Shown piece after piece: positions 24,872 to 34,151 of a stretch of 64,000 nt of DNA. The position numbers and the translations under genes were made by a program. Under the pieces are notes generated by a model. The model was not told the DNA's origin and did not search any database. It worked only from the letters and a program-made list of their open reading frames with translations. Position 1 is the first letter of the stretch, and every line of letters begins with the position of its first letter. This stretch comes from CAIYRG01 sp964494505 (GTDB lineage: Bacteria > Pseudomonadota > Alphaproteobacteria > Micropepsales > Micropepsaceae): assembly GCA_964494505.1 (NCBI GenBank), contig CAZBRO010000006.1, positions 124,001-188,000 on the forward strand, in the 5' to 3' direction.

Positions 24872-27457
24872 TTAGTCCGTGGCGATAAGGGCCTTGAGTT
24901 CGGCAAACGGCGAACCGGACGGTACGGGTCTACTTTTCGGACGCCGTCTCCCCGCCTGTTTGCGTTTGCCCCGAGGCTGCCAGACGGGGCTGGCCGCATC
25001 GCCTTCGCCGCGTGTCTCCCGCTTCCAGCCAAGCGCCGCGATCAGTGCGAGCCCATCCTCGGTGCCGGAACCAAGCATCGATACGATGGCAAGCAAAACC
25101 TCGTCGGCATTGCGCCCCTTCTGGGTGGCGTCCGCCAGCGTCTCCTCGATCCGCTCGAGCATGTCCAGGCGGACTGCACGCCGGCCGACTTTGCGGAAGA
25201 AGGAGGCGGCGAGAAAGCCGCTTGGTATCTCGGTATCTTCCTTTTCCAGCGCGAAGGAAGTCAGACCCGGCGCAGGCGGGGAGGGCACCAGTGAAAGGCG
25301 CGCATGGACCGCCCACAGCATCGAGGCGAGGGCAGCGGCCTGCGGTCGAATCAGCCGTGGCAGAAACAGCGCGTGCCGTCCCGCCCGTACGCCGAAGCGC
25401 CGCAGCCCAAGCGCGGCGGCGCGGGTTTCGGACGACGGCGGCCGGCTGCTCCAATCAAGCTGGCCGAGATTCTCGGCAAGCTGAAAAGCCAGCCCGCGGG
25501 CAGGACCGGGAAGGCCGCCCGCATCCCAATCGGAGGTCCGCGCCTCTGCGGCGCTCTTCAGCGCGACCAGCGGTTCCAGCACCTGCCCGATGTGGTCCTT
25601 CACCCAGGCTGCAAGCCGTGCTTCGACCAGGCTGCGCAAATCGCCTTTGAGGAGATCGTCGGCCAGAAGCTCAACGGTGGGCGTCAAGGGATGAGGGCCT
25701 GCCGCGAGCCTTGCCACCACCGCGCCCGCCCACCACAGCCGGCCATGTTCGCTGAGCGTGATGCCGGAATCGGGCGCCTTGGCCAGCGCCCGCGCCCGCG
25801 CGACGATTTCACCTTCCAGCCCCTTCAAAGCGGCTGCGCGAAGCGTACGGCCGTGAATCCCTTCCGCGCGCGGATCCGGCGCGAAGCGGAACCCGTCGAG
25901 TTTGCCGATATGCTCTGACCCGATGGATACCGCACCGGAATCGTCAAGTCCCAGAGTGAGTTGTTCTTCGTCCCGCATATGGCGCATGAGAAGCGCGGTG
26001 CGGCGGTCGATGAAGCGTTGCGTCAACCGTTCATGCAGGGCGTCGGAGAGCCGGTCCTCCACCCCGCGCGTCACCTCCTGCCAATGGGCGGGATCGCGTG
26101 TCCAACCATGTTTGTGCGCGGCATAGGTCCAGGTGCGAATCTGGGCAAGGCGGCCCGACAGGGTGTCGACGTCGCCCTCCACGACGTCCAGGCGCGCGAT
26201 CTGGCGGGCCAGCCAATCTTCCGGCAGGACACCCTCCTTGCTCATCAGATGGCGATAGATCTGGCCGACCAGGCGCGAATGCTCGTCCGGCGTCAATTTG
26301 CGGAAATCAGGAAGCTGGCAGGCCTGCCAGAGCAGTCTTACCGCGGCAGGCGCACAGGCAAACTTCAGGACATCCTCATCGCGCGCGAGTGCCATCAGGG
26401 TGGCATGGTCGGAAGCCGGCCGAGCTTTGATCAACCCGCGCGCGGGCGCGGGCGCATCGAGGCTCGAAAGCAGCCGGTCAAGCGAACCGAAATCCAGCGC
26501 GCTGTTACGCCACTGCAGGACCTTTACGGGGTCGTAGCGGTGGTTTTCGATCTGCTGCACAAGTTCGGCATCGAACGGCTCGGTGTCGCCGGTCACCCCG
26601 AAGGTGCCGTCATTCATGTAGCGCCCGGCACGCCCGGCGATCTGACCGATTTCTTCGGGCCGCAGCGGCCGCACCATCATCCCGTCGAATTTTTCCCGCG
26701 CAGCGAATGCGACATGGTCCACATCCATGTTGATGCCCATTCCAATGGCATCGGTCGCGATCATGAAATCGACATCGCCTGACTGATAGAGCGCGACTTG
26801 TGCATTGCGCGTGCGCGGCGAGAGCGCGCCCAGAACCACGGCCGCGCCCCCCCTCTGGCTCCTGACCGTATCGGCGAGGCTGTACACGTCTTCCACCGAG
26901 AACGCGACGATGGCCGATCGCCGCGGCAGGCGCGAAAGCTTCTTCGCGCCAGTATAGGCGAGGTCGGAAAAGCGGGGCCGGGTGATGAAGTGGGTGTCGG
27001 GTGCAATGCGGGCGATGGCGCCCCTCATCGTGAGGGCGCCCAGCCACATGGTTTCTTCTTCGCCACGCGCGTGCAGCAGGCGGTCGGTGAAGACATGGCC
27101 GCGCTCTGGGTCGGTCGAGAGCTGTATCTCGTCGACCGCGAGGAAGGCGACCGGGATGTCCACCGGCATGGCCTCGACCGTGCAGACGAAAAAGCGCGGA
27201 AATTTAGGGACAATGCGCTCCTCGCCAGTGATGAGGGCGACCTCGGTGAGCCCCTTCAGCCGTACGATTTTGTCGTAGACCTCACGCGCCAGCAGACGCA
27301 GCGGCAATCCGATCATGCCAGAGCGGTGCGCCAGCATGCGTTCGATGGCGAAATGCGTCTTGCCGGTATTGGTGGGCCCAAGGACCGCGGTCAACCGCCG
27401 CGAGAGCGCGGGGTTGGTACCCGGGAAGGGATGCTGCCGCGAACGCCGGTCACTCAT
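24872..27457 (-). CDS. SUV3-type superfamily 2 RNA helicase
   Basis: Start ATG 27457 (MSDRRSRQHP) is chosen over an upstream start because of AGGTAGAG before it. The 861-codon gene encodes motif I GPTNTGKTH (about residue 27), motif II DEIQ, motif III-like LGALTMRGA, and motif VI QIAGRAGRY. This matches the mitochondrial SUV3/alphaproteobacterial helicase family, which unwinds RNA in degradation. A long C-terminal region is poorly conserved, and the tail is basic (GKRKQAGRRRPKSR). It heads a minus-strand unit with the S4 protein. Confidence 0.9.
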   Translation of the reverse strand: MSDRRSRQHPFPGTNPALSRRLTAVLGPTNTGKTHFAIERMLAHRSGMIGLPLRLLAREVYDKIVRLKGLTEVALITGEERIVPKFPRFFVCTVEAMPVDIPVAFLAVDEIQLSTDPERGHVFTDRLLHARGEEETMWLGALTMRGAIARIAPDTHFITRPRFSDLAYTGAKKLSRLPRRSAIVAFSVEDVYSLADTVRSQRGGAAVVLGALSPRTRNAQVALYQSGDVDFMIATDAIGMGINMDVDHVAFAAREKFDGMMVRPLRPEEIGQIAGRAGRYMNDGTFGVTGDTEPFDAELVQQIENHRYDPVKVLQWRNSALDFGSLDRLLSSLDAPAPARGLIKARPASDHATLMALARDEDVLKFACAPAAVRLLWQACQLPDFRKLTPDEHSRLVGQIYRHLMSKEGVLPEDWLARQIARLDVVEGDVDTLSGRLAQIRTWTYAAHKHGWTRDPAHWQEVTRGVEDRLSDALHERLTQRFIDRRTALLMRHMRDEEQLTLGLDDSGAVSIGSEHIGKLDGFRFAPDPRAEGIHGRTLRAAALKGLEGEIVARARALAKAPDSGITLSEHGRLWWAGAVVARLAAGPHPLTPTVELLADDLLKGDLRSLVEARLAAWVKDHIGQVLEPLVALKSAAEARTSDWDAGGLPGPARGLAFQLAENLGQLDWSSRPPSSETRAAALGLRRFGVRAGRHALFLPRLIRPQAAALASMLWAVHARLSLVPSPPAPGLTSFALEKEDTEIPSGFLAASFFRKVGRRAVRLDMLERIEETLADATQKGRNADEVLLAIVSMLGSGTEDGLALIAALGWKRETRGEGDAASPVWQPRGKRKQAGRRRPKSRPVPSGSPFAELKALIATD

Positions 27458-27753
27458 CGACTCTACCTGTGTGGTGCAATCGTTCGCGTTTTTTGGGAGG
27501 CGCGCAAGCCACAAGAGAGCGCAAGCCAGACCGCATGCGCTTGCAGCCCGGAGGGTTCATAAGAGCCTGTGGATGAAATTTTGTGCGCAGGACGAAGCGC
27601 GAACGAAACGTGCTCGAATCACTAACCGCGCAGAACATCATTATTCGTTCACGCACAATATATCGTCAATTCCGGTTGATGGCAAACTATTTGTTGGGCT
27701 CCAGCGCAGAATGGAGTCAGAAGATAGAGTTACTCACCGAAATTTGCGTGATC
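27458..27753. other. 296-bp region upstream of the helicase
   Basis: Between the helicase start and the end of the DUF3108 gene, both on the minus strand. The stretch 27620-27730 is AT-rich and holds the promoter listed separately. No gene or RNA was recognised. Confidence 0.4.
27640..27669 (-). promoter_or_regulatory. Candidate sigma-70 promoter for the helicase-S4 unit
   Basis: On the minus strand TTGACG (27664-27669) is followed after 18 bp by AATAAT (27640-27645). It would give a leader of about 175-180 nt before ATG 27457. Box quality is good and it sits in an AT-rich island, but no start site data exist. Confidence 0.5.
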
Positions 27754-28614
27754 TCAGTTCGGCCGCGCCAAATTCTGCCCGTCTAGCTTCACCTGCGACG
27801 CCAGAGCGACCACGATACCGTAGGCGGTTTCCGCCCACACCCGAACCGGGACCATGTAATAGCGATTGGGATCGGCGGTGCTTTTTGCCTCCACCACCCA
27901 GGCATACATTTTCGGGAACTTCTTGTTCGCCTCGATCACCGTCTGCTGGTAGCCGGCGATCTGGTTGTAATGGATCTGGCAGACGAAGGCCGGGCCGCTA
28001 TAGACGCCATTGTCCATGCTGATATCGGTCTTCTTCATGTAATTGAACGCCACATCGTAGCGCCGGCGGCCATCGAAAATGGGCGCGGTGACCTCGCAGG
28101 GCTTTTCGGGTTTGGCTGTGGCGCTTGCGGTGAGGTAGATCGCCGCGCTCAAGGGGTCGAGGGTCTGTTTGCGCTGATTTTCCGGGACCGGATAGTGATT
28201 GTCCTCGTACGGCGGATCGGATTGCAGTGCCTTGGGCCCGTCGGCGCCGAAGCTCAGCGTGGCGTGCCGCCGGGCTTGAGAACGGTTCTGCGAGAAAGAA
28301 TCATAAAGATTCGGCTGCACGCGTCCGCCGTTCACCAGTCCGCTGGAGGCGGCCTCGATCTTGGCCTGCCACAGGGCGTTCACGATGCCCTTCGTTTCCA
28401 GTGTGGAGACGGCCTTGTAATCGTTCCCCTGGACACGCGAGGACATGGACACCCGCCCCAGCGAAATGCCCCCGACATAGAGATCGTAAGTTAAATCCAG
28501 AGTGGACGCGGGGCTCGCATCATCCTGGCCTTCACCGCCGGCGCCGAGTACAGGGTCCGCTGCGGTCAGCGCAAAAACGACGAGGCCAAAGAGGCCTAAA
28601 CGGGCGCTTTTCAT
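27754..28614 (-). CDS. Exported DUF3108 protein
   Basis: A 286-residue protein with a signal peptide (ARLGLFGLVVFALTAADPVLGA) and a GGAGGA site before the ATG. The body matches the DUF3108 pattern: LTYDLYVGGISLGRVSM, a YKAVSTLETKGIVNAL strand, and DVAFNYMKKTDIS later. The family is a periplasmic beta-barrel-like fold of unknown function, common in alphaproteobacteria and often beside rpmB and the helicase. It ends in an AETAYGIVVALASQVKLDG strand. Confidence 0.82.
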   Translation of the reverse strand: MKSARLGLFGLVVFALTAADPVLGAGGEGQDDASPASTLDLTYDLYVGGISLGRVSMSSRVQGNDYKAVSTLETKGIVNALWQAKIEAASSGLVNGGRVQPNLYDSFSQNRSQARRHATLSFGADGPKALQSDPPYEDNHYPVPENQRKQTLDPLSAAIYLTASATAKPEKPCEVTAPIFDGRRRYDVAFNYMKKTDISMDNGVYSGPAFVCQIHYNQIAGYQQTVIEANKKFPKMYAWVVEAKSTADPNRYYMVPVRVWAETAYGIVVALASQVKLDGQNLARPN

Positions 28615-28782
28615 GGTTCCTCCCGAGTTGCTTCAATACGAACGAATAAGCCTCAGAGTTCCTGCAGCTTCACCATAGACATCGGTGTGGCCACAAAATG
28701 ACGGCCTCACGATAGAGCGGAAGCTGGCCCGGAAAAGCGAATTTTCAAGGAGATGCGGCATTTCGCTGGCTTTAGGAGGCGC

Positions 28783-28811
28783 TTGACGGGCTCAATTGCC
28801 TTGCCTATGAG
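28783..28811 (+). promoter_or_regulatory. Sigma-70 promoter of rpmB
   Basis: TTGACG (28783-28788), a 17-bp spacer and TATGAG (28806-28811) lie 34 bp before the rpmB ATG. Spacing is ideal and the location fits a strongly expressed ribosomal gene. Confidence 0.65.
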
Positions 28812-28845
28812 AGCCCCTCTCTTAGGGCGATAGAAGGGCAAGGCC

Positions 28846-29151
28846 ATGGCGCGCCGCTGCGAATTGACGGGAAAAGGTGTCCAGAGCGGACATTTGGTGA
28901 GCCATGCGAACAACCGCAAGAAGCGGGTGTTTCGGCCTAATCTGCAGACCGTCAGTCTGGCGAGCGACACGCTGGGCGAGACCGTATCGCTCAAGATCAG
29001 CATGGCAGCGCTGCGGACCGTCGATCGCATTGGCGGTCTCGATGCCTTCCTGCTCAAAGCGCGCAATGAGGGACTGTCCACAAAGGCGTTGCGCCTGAAG
29101 CGCCAGATCGCCAAGAAGCAGGCGAAAGCCGAAGGCGCTTCAGCGGCTTAA
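28846..29151 (+). CDS. rpmB: Ribosomal protein bL28
   Basis: A 101-residue basic protein with the bL28 start MARRCELTGKGVQSGHLVSHANN followed by RKKRVFRPNLQ. The alphaproteobacterial form is longer than in E. coli, as here, with a C-terminal helical extension rich in Lys and Ala. It is a component of the 50S subunit. It is monocistronic, with its own promoter, and its stop overlaps the convergent gene by 4 bp. Confidence 0.97.
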   Translation: MARRCELTGKGVQSGHLVSHANNRKKRVFRPNLQTVSLASDTLGETVSLKISMAALRTVDRIGGLDAFLLKARNEGLSTKALRLKRQIAKKQAKAEGASAA

Positions 29152-30173
29152 TTGCCACCCCGTACTTCGAACATCAAAAGCAGCGTGCGCTGGATCGGCA
29201 GATAATTGTCGTCCGAGATCATGTAGAGGAAGATTTCGCCCTTCGGTCCCCTCCGCAGCGCCAACCCTTCCATATTGTCGATATTGGCATTCTGGTAAGA
29301 GAGATTGGCGATGACTTCGCCGTTCAGCCGCGCGCCCGGGCGGATTTCGTCGGCGGGAATATGGCGCAGCTCCATCCCCATCCCGCCCAGCAGCGAAAAC
29401 CGCCGTTCCAAAAGGTAGAGGCCGCCATCCGGCGCATTCGCAACGCTGGTGATAGCAAAGGGATCGTGCGGCACCACCGACAGCATGCGGGTCATCGGCT
29501 CCCCGCCCTCGTTGGGATAGGCCTCCATTGCAGCCAAGAGATCGTCGCCGGGGTTCACCTTGGCTTCCGCAAACGCGATCAACGTGTCGGGGTGCCACAG
29601 CGTAACCGCTTCGAGCTGTTTATTCGTGTGAAGCACATCGACCCAATTGCCGATGGGAACGTTGGTCGGCCTCGCGCCGAAGCCTTTGCTCAGGTCGTAG
29701 CGCGAGATCCGCACGTGGTGCTCGAAGCTGACCGCCACAGTGCCGTGCACGTCGCCCGCGCGTTCGAGGGTCAGCCCTTCGGAGTCGCTCTCCAGGCCGC
29801 GCAGAGGACGGCCCGCCGCATCGAGCATAGGGGCGATTTCACCGTCGCTTATGCCGGCGAGATCGCCGTTCGGATCGTAGGAGAGGTGCGCTCCGAGCCA
29901 ATGCCCCTGATCGGAAATGGCGAGCAATTCAGAACCGTCGGCGCTGACCGCCAAGTCCGACCAGCCGCCGAATTCGCGCCGTCCGGATCGGAGCACCAGG
30001 CCGCCTCGATAGACGAGCTGGCCTGCGCGCCGCTCCATCGGGTTGTCCGCATAGAGCGGAATGCGCGATGCGGTGACGACCGGTGCTTCGCGCGCCCGGT
30101 CAGCGGGCATCCCGACGGTACTGGATGCCAGAACCAGTCCGGCAACGAGAAGCGGAAGGAAGCGGCCTTTCAC
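29148..30173 (-). CDS. Exported esterase-like/phytase-like beta-propeller protein
   Basis: A 341-residue protein with GTG start at 30173, overlapping the cobT stop in GTGA. A signal peptide (FLPLLVAGLVLASSTVGMPA) is present. The body matches the phytase-like (esterase-like activity of phytase) family: FGGWSDLAVSADGSELLAISDQGHW, DSEGLTLE, and NIDNMEGLALRRGPKGE, repeated strands of a propeller. It is expected in the periplasm. Enzymatic activity is not proven for this family. Its link to cobT is by operon only. Confidence 0.8.
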   Translation of the reverse strand: MKGRFLPLLVAGLVLASSTVGMPADRAREAPVVTASRIPLYADNPMERRAGQLVYRGGLVLRSGRREFGGWSDLAVSADGSELLAISDQGHWLGAHLSYDPNGDLAGISDGEIAPMLDAAGRPLRGLESDSEGLTLERAGDVHGTVAVSFEHHVRISRYDLSKGFGARPTNVPIGNWVDVLHTNKQLEAVTLWHPDTLIAFAEAKVNPGDDLLAAMEAYPNEGGEPMTRMLSVVPHDPFAITSVANAPDGGLYLLERRFSLLGGMGMELRHIPADEIRPGARLNGEVIANLSYQNANIDNMEGLALRRGPKGEIFLYMISDDNYLPIQRTLLLMFEVRGGN

Positions 30174-32035
30174 GCGGCCCTGGACGCGCGACGGCGTCCG
30201 CGGGACGCGGGCTTTCGCGTCCCCGCACCATTGTCCTGCGCGAACAGGTCGATCAACTGATCGGTCATGGCGCCACCCAATTGCTCGGCATCCAGAATCG
30301 TGACCGCTCGGCGGTAATAGCGCGTCACGTCATGGCCGATGCCGATGGCAACCAGTTCGACCGGCGACTTCTGCTCGATCTCGGCGATCACCTGCCTCAG
30401 ATGTTTGTCGAGATAATTGCCAGCATTCACCGAAAGCGTTGAATCGTCCACCGGGGCGCCGTCGGAAATCACCATCAGAATGCGCCGCGATTCGGGCCGC
30501 GCCACCAGCCGGCCATGCGCCCAGATCAGAGCTTCGCCGTCGATGTTCTCCTTGAGAAGGCCCTCGCGCATCATCAGGCCGAGATTCTTGCGGGTGCGCC
30601 GGCCCGGCACGTCGGCCGCCTTGTAGACGATGTGGCGAAGGTCGTTGAGCCGGCCGGGATGGGCGGGCTTGCCCTCGTTCAGCCAGCGCTCGCGGGATTG
30701 GCCGCCTTTCCAGGCGCGAGTCGTGAAGCCCAGGATTTCCACCTTCACCGCACAGCGCTCAAGCGTGCGCGCAAGAATGTCGGCGCACATCGCCGCCACC
30801 ATAATGGGCCGCCCGCGCATCGAACCGGAATTGTCGAGCAGCAGGGTCACCACCGTGTCGCGGAAATCAGTCTCGCGCTCCATCTTGAAGGAGAGCGGGT
30901 GCATCGGATCGATGATGACGCGAGAGAGGCGCGCAGCGTCGAGGGTGCCTTCCTCCAGGTCGAAATCCCAGGCGCGGTTCTGCTGCGCCATCAGCAGCCG
31001 CTGCAGTTTGTTGGCTAGCCGGGCAACCAGGCCCTGGACAGGCGCCAATTGCTGGTCGAGGAAATTGCGCAGCCGCGACAGTTCGTCGGAATCGCAGAGG
31101 TCTTCGGCGCGGACCTCTTCGTCGAATTGTCCGGTGAAGACGCGATAATCCCAGCGGTCGACATCGGAGAAGGGCAGATCCGGCCGAAACGGGCGCTTGC
31201 CCTCTTTGGTTTCCTGCGAATCCTGGGCCTCGGAATCGTCGGCCTTCATCTCGCCGACAACGTCTTCGCCCGCTTCGCTCGAGTCCTTCTTCTCGGTTTC
31301 AAGCGAGGAGGGCTCGCTGTCCTGGCCTTCGGATTCTTCCTGACTTTCGGACTGCTCCTGCTGGGAATCCTCGGGCGATTCGTCTTCGCCTTCCGGCTCG
31401 TCCACATATTCGTCGGCGAGTTCGAGCCCCGTCAGGATGGCGCGCGTAATCTTTCCGAACGCACGCTGGTCGCGGACATTGTCCTTCAGGCGGTTGAGGT
31501 CATCGCCCACTTTGGCTTCGACGAAGGGCCGCCACAGATCGACCGCGCGTTTGGCGATGTCGGGCGGCGCATCGCCGGTCAGCCGCTCGCGCATGATGAG
31601 GCCCAGCACGTCGGTCAGCGGCGCCTGGATCTGCTCCTTCACATCGCCGAGCCCGTGCGCCTTGCAACGCATCGCCAAGATGGCTGCGAGATTGTTGCGC
31701 ACGCCGGGCATGGCGAGTGCGCCGATGGCTTCGACGCGGGCCTGCTCCGCAACATCGTAAATCGCGCTGGCATCGCCGCCCTTGGGCTTGATGTCCCGGT
31801 CGATGGCGTCTTCGTGATAGGCGAGCTTCAGCGCATAGGCATCGCCCGCGCCGCGCACGGCCGCGACTTCGTCAGGCGGCAGCGAGCGCGACGGCAATGG
31901 CAGCCGCGCCTTCTTCCCCTGCAATCGCGGCTGTTCTGGCGAGAAGGTGACTTCAAGCTCCGGCTCACCCGCCATCGAGCGGACCGATGCGGCGACCGCG
32001 CGCTTGAAGGGGTCGGTGGGATTTTCGGGATTCAC
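30170..32035 (-). CDS. cobT: Cobaltochelatase subunit CobT
   Basis: A 621-residue protein starting at GTG 32035, with AAGGGG upstream. The N-terminal domain is followed by an acidic, Glu/Asp/Ser/Gln-rich linker (about residues 210-285). The C-terminal von Willebrand A domain shows the metal-site motif LLLDNSGSMRGRP (DxSxS). CobT partners CobS as an AAA+-type chaperone for CobN in aerobic cobalt insertion into hydrogenobyrinate a,c-diamide. CobN is not in this window. It follows cobS by 9 bp. Confidence 0.95.
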   Translation of the reverse strand: MNPENPTDPFKRAVAASVRSMAGEPELEVTFSPEQPRLQGKKARLPLPSRSLPPDEVAAVRGAGDAYALKLAYHEDAIDRDIKPKGGDASAIYDVAEQARVEAIGALAMPGVRNNLAAILAMRCKAHGLGDVKEQIQAPLTDVLGLIMRERLTGDAPPDIAKRAVDLWRPFVEAKVGDDLNRLKDNVRDQRAFGKITRAILTGLELADEYVDEPEGEDESPEDSQQEQSESQEESEGQDSEPSSLETEKKDSSEAGEDVVGEMKADDSEAQDSQETKEGKRPFRPDLPFSDVDRWDYRVFTGQFDEEVRAEDLCDSDELSRLRNFLDQQLAPVQGLVARLANKLQRLLMAQQNRAWDFDLEEGTLDAARLSRVIIDPMHPLSFKMERETDFRDTVVTLLLDNSGSMRGRPIMVAAMCADILARTLERCAVKVEILGFTTRAWKGGQSRERWLNEGKPAHPGRLNDLRHIVYKAADVPGRRTRKNLGLMMREGLLKENIDGEALIWAHGRLVARPESRRILMVISDGAPVDDSTLSVNAGNYLDKHLRQVIAEIEQKSPVELVAIGIGHDVTRYYRRAVTILDAEQLGGAMTDQLIDLFAQDNGAGTRKPASRGRRRASRAA

Positions 32036-32044
32036 ACTGGCCCC

Positions 32045-33037
32045 TTACGCCACCATGACCTTCGCCGCGGATTCCGGAAGCTCCTGGCCGAAGCAGCGCT
32101 GATAGAACTCGGCCACGGTCGCGCGTTCTGTTTCGTCGCACTTGTTGAGAAATGTGACGCGGAAGGCAAAGCCCACATCGCCGAAGATGGTGGCGTTCTC
32201 CGCCCATGTGATCACGGTGCGCGGGCTCATCACGGTGGAGATATCGCCATTAATGAAGGCGTTGCGCGTCATGTCGGCGACGCGCACCATGGCGGCGATC
32301 GTCTTCTTGCCTTCGGCTGTCTGGTAGGTGGACGACTTGGCGAGCACGATATCCACTTCGGTGTCGTGCGGCAGATAATTCAGCGTGACCACGATATTCC
32401 AGCGGTCCATCTGACCCTGATTGATCTGCTGTGTGCCGTGATAGAGCCCCGATGTGTCACCCAGGCCGACCGTGTTGGCCGTCGCCATCAGCCGGAAAGC
32501 CGGATGAGGCCGGATCACGCGATTCTGATCCAGGAGCGTCAGCTTTCCCTGCACTTCCAGTACGCGCTGGATGACGAACATCACGTCGGGCCGGCCGGCG
32601 TCATATTCGTCGAAGCACATGCAGACCGGATGCTGAATCGCCCAGGGCAGGATGCCTTCGCGGAATTCGGTGACTTGCTTGCCCTCCTTCAGCACGATCG
32701 CGTCTTTGCCGACGAGGTCGATACGGCTGATGTGGGAGTCGAGATTCACGCGCACGCAGGGCCAGTTCAGTCTTGCCGCGACCTGTTCGATGTGGGTGGA
32801 CTTCCCGGTGCCGTGGTAGCCCTGGATCAGGACGCGGCGGTTGTGGGCGAACCCCGCCAGGATCGCGAGCGTCGTTTCGCGGTCGAAGACATAGGCCGAA
32901 TCCAGATCGGGGACATATTCGTTCGGCTTGGAGAACGCCGGCACGCTCATCGCCACGTCCAGGCCGAATGTGTTGCGCACGTCGACCATGATGTCGGGCA
33001 CGGCGGCGGGATCAAGACCATTGTTCGGCATGTTCAT
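32045..33037 (-). CDS. cobS: Cobaltochelatase ATPase subunit CobS
   Basis: A 330-residue AAA+ ATPase. I use ATG 33037 (MNMPNNGLDP). An upstream in-frame ATG at 33073 would add 12 residues without family support. Walker A is GYHGTGKSTH, Walker B CMCFDEYDAG and sensor-like LMATANTVGLGDTSG. These match CobS precisely. It forms the ATPase ring with CobT. The adjacent J-domain gene upstream and bolA beyond are the usual alphaproteobacterial neighbours. Confidence 0.95.
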   Translation of the reverse strand: MNMPNNGLDPAAVPDIMVDVRNTFGLDVAMSVPAFSKPNEYVPDLDSAYVFDRETTLAILAGFAHNRRVLIQGYHGTGKSTHIEQVAARLNWPCVRVNLDSHISRIDLVGKDAIVLKEGKQVTEFREGILPWAIQHPVCMCFDEYDAGRPDVMFVIQRVLEVQGKLTLLDQNRVIRPHPAFRLMATANTVGLGDTSGLYHGTQQINQGQMDRWNIVVTLNYLPHDTEVDIVLAKSSTYQTAEGKKTIAAMVRVADMTRNAFINGDISTVMSPRTVITWAENATIFGDVGFAFRVTFLNKCDETERATVAEFYQRCFGQELPESAAKVMVA

Positions 33038-33120
33038 TCCATCGTTGGTGGCGTGCAGGGCGACCCGAGGCAAAGCCGCCGAAGGTCCTCACATCTTTCT
33101 CGGAAGGGGCCCCCGCCTGG

Positions 33121-33753
33121 TTAGGCGAGGCCTGTCGCCCTGAGATGCCCGTAGGCCTTGATGACCTGCCTCAGCCGCTCTTCGGTGCCCCGGTTTCCGC
33201 CGTTGGCGTCGGGGTGAAAGCGTTTCACGAGTTCCTTATACCGTGCCTTTATTTCTGGCAAGCTGGCGGTCTCTTCCAGATTGAGCGCGGTGAGCGCATC
33301 CAGCTGTCCTTTGGTTAACCGCGGACGCCGGGGTGCTTGGGCAGGCTCGGCCGCGTCTTCGAACACGGCAAACCCGTCCTCGAAGTGATACCCGCCCGTA
33401 GTCGCGGTTTCTGGAGCCTTTTGGGCCCGCATCGCGGCGGCGCGCTTGCCGAGCGGCCAGGTGGGCCGGTGGCCGGTGATGGCATCCAGGCAAAAACGCT
33501 CGATCTCTTCGTGGCTCATCCCGGCGAAGAAGTCCCATTGCGCATTGTGTTCGCGCAAATGGCGGTGACAGAGCCACTGGCGGTCATCGAGATTGTGACG
33601 GGATTTCGGCACGTTGACTTCGCCGGCTTCAGGGCAGCCGGGGGATGCGCAACGCTTCTTCGGCTTTACGGCGCGCGGTTGCGGACGCTCCGCCTTGATG
33701 CGGATGTCGTAGCCGAAGCGGGGGCGATAGGCGGCCGAACTCATAGAACTCAT
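33121..33753 (-). CDS. J-domain protein
   Basis: A 210-residue protein with a C-terminal J-domain: YKELVKRFHPDANGGN carries the HPD motif that stimulates DnaK ATPase. The N-terminal half has a Cys/His-containing segment (CASPGCPEAGE, LCHRHLREHN) resembling a zinc-binding site. This domain order, J-domain last, is typical of the alphaproteobacterial protein adjacent to cobS. It is likely an Hsp70 co-chaperone. It is divergent from bolA. Confidence 0.87.
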   Translation of the reverse strand: MSSMSSAAYRPRFGYDIRIKAERPQPRAVKPKKRCASPGCPEAGEVNVPKSRHNLDDRQWLCHRHLREHNAQWDFFAGMSHEEIERFCLDAITGHRPTWPLGKRAAAMRAQKAPETATTGGYHFEDGFAVFEDAAEPAQAPRRPRLTKGQLDALTALNLEETASLPEIKARYKELVKRFHPDANGGNRGTEERLRQVIKAYGHLRATGLA

Positions 33754-33830
33754 TATGGGCGCGAACTCGTGAAAGACAAGAAAACGAAAGACTTGACAGA
33801 AAACAGCCCGCGTCCTTCAGAAGCTTGGAT

Positions 33831-34118
33831 ATGAGCGCGAACGGACCGGTGGCCAAGGGCTTGCGGCAAAAATTCGAGGCGGCCTTTGCCCCTGTCGAAC
33901 TCGTGATCGAGGACGAGAGTGCGCGCCACGCGGGACATTCGGGCGAGCGCGCCAGTGGGGAATCGCATTTTCGGGTCCGCATCGTGGCCGAGGCATTTAC
34001 CGGTCTTTCGCGCGTGCAGCGCCAGCGGCTGGTCTACGATGCCGCCAAGGACGAAATCGCAGCCGGCCTGCACGCGCTTGCGCTGACCACGCTGACGCCA
34101 GACGAGGCGAAAAAATAA
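33831..34118 (+). CDS. bolA: BolA-family protein
   Basis: A 95-residue protein. Start ATG 33831 gives MSANGPVAKGL. The BolA fold is seen as LVIEDESARHAGHSG, SHFRVRIVAEAFTGLSRVQRQRLVYDAA and HALALTTLTP. The His and the conserved region match the monothiol-glutaredoxin-binding BolA group. BolA proteins cooperate with glutaredoxins in Fe-S handling. A TTGACA at 33793 upstream could be a -35, though no good -10 follows. Confidence 0.93.
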   Translation: MSANGPVAKGLRQKFEAAFAPVELVIEDESARHAGHSGERASGESHFRVRIVAEAFTGLSRVQRQRLVYDAAKDEIAAGLHALALTTLTPDEAKK

Positions 34119-34151
34119 TCGGCGCCCGAGTCACGATCGCCCCTCGCGAGA

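Noticed and set aside
27600..27640. tRNA-like GCTCGAATCAC stretch
   Set aside because: It resembles a T-loop, but no acceptor, D or anticodon arms can be built around it.
31049..33124. A 691-codon open frame on the plus strand
   Set aside because: It lies antisense to cobT and cobS, whose family motifs are clear, and its own translation is His/Arg/Asp-rich with no recognisable domain.
33793..33821. TTGACA-based promoter for bolA
   Set aside because: The -35 is perfect, but the hexamer 17 bp on (TTCAGA) is a poor -10 and lies very close to the start codon.
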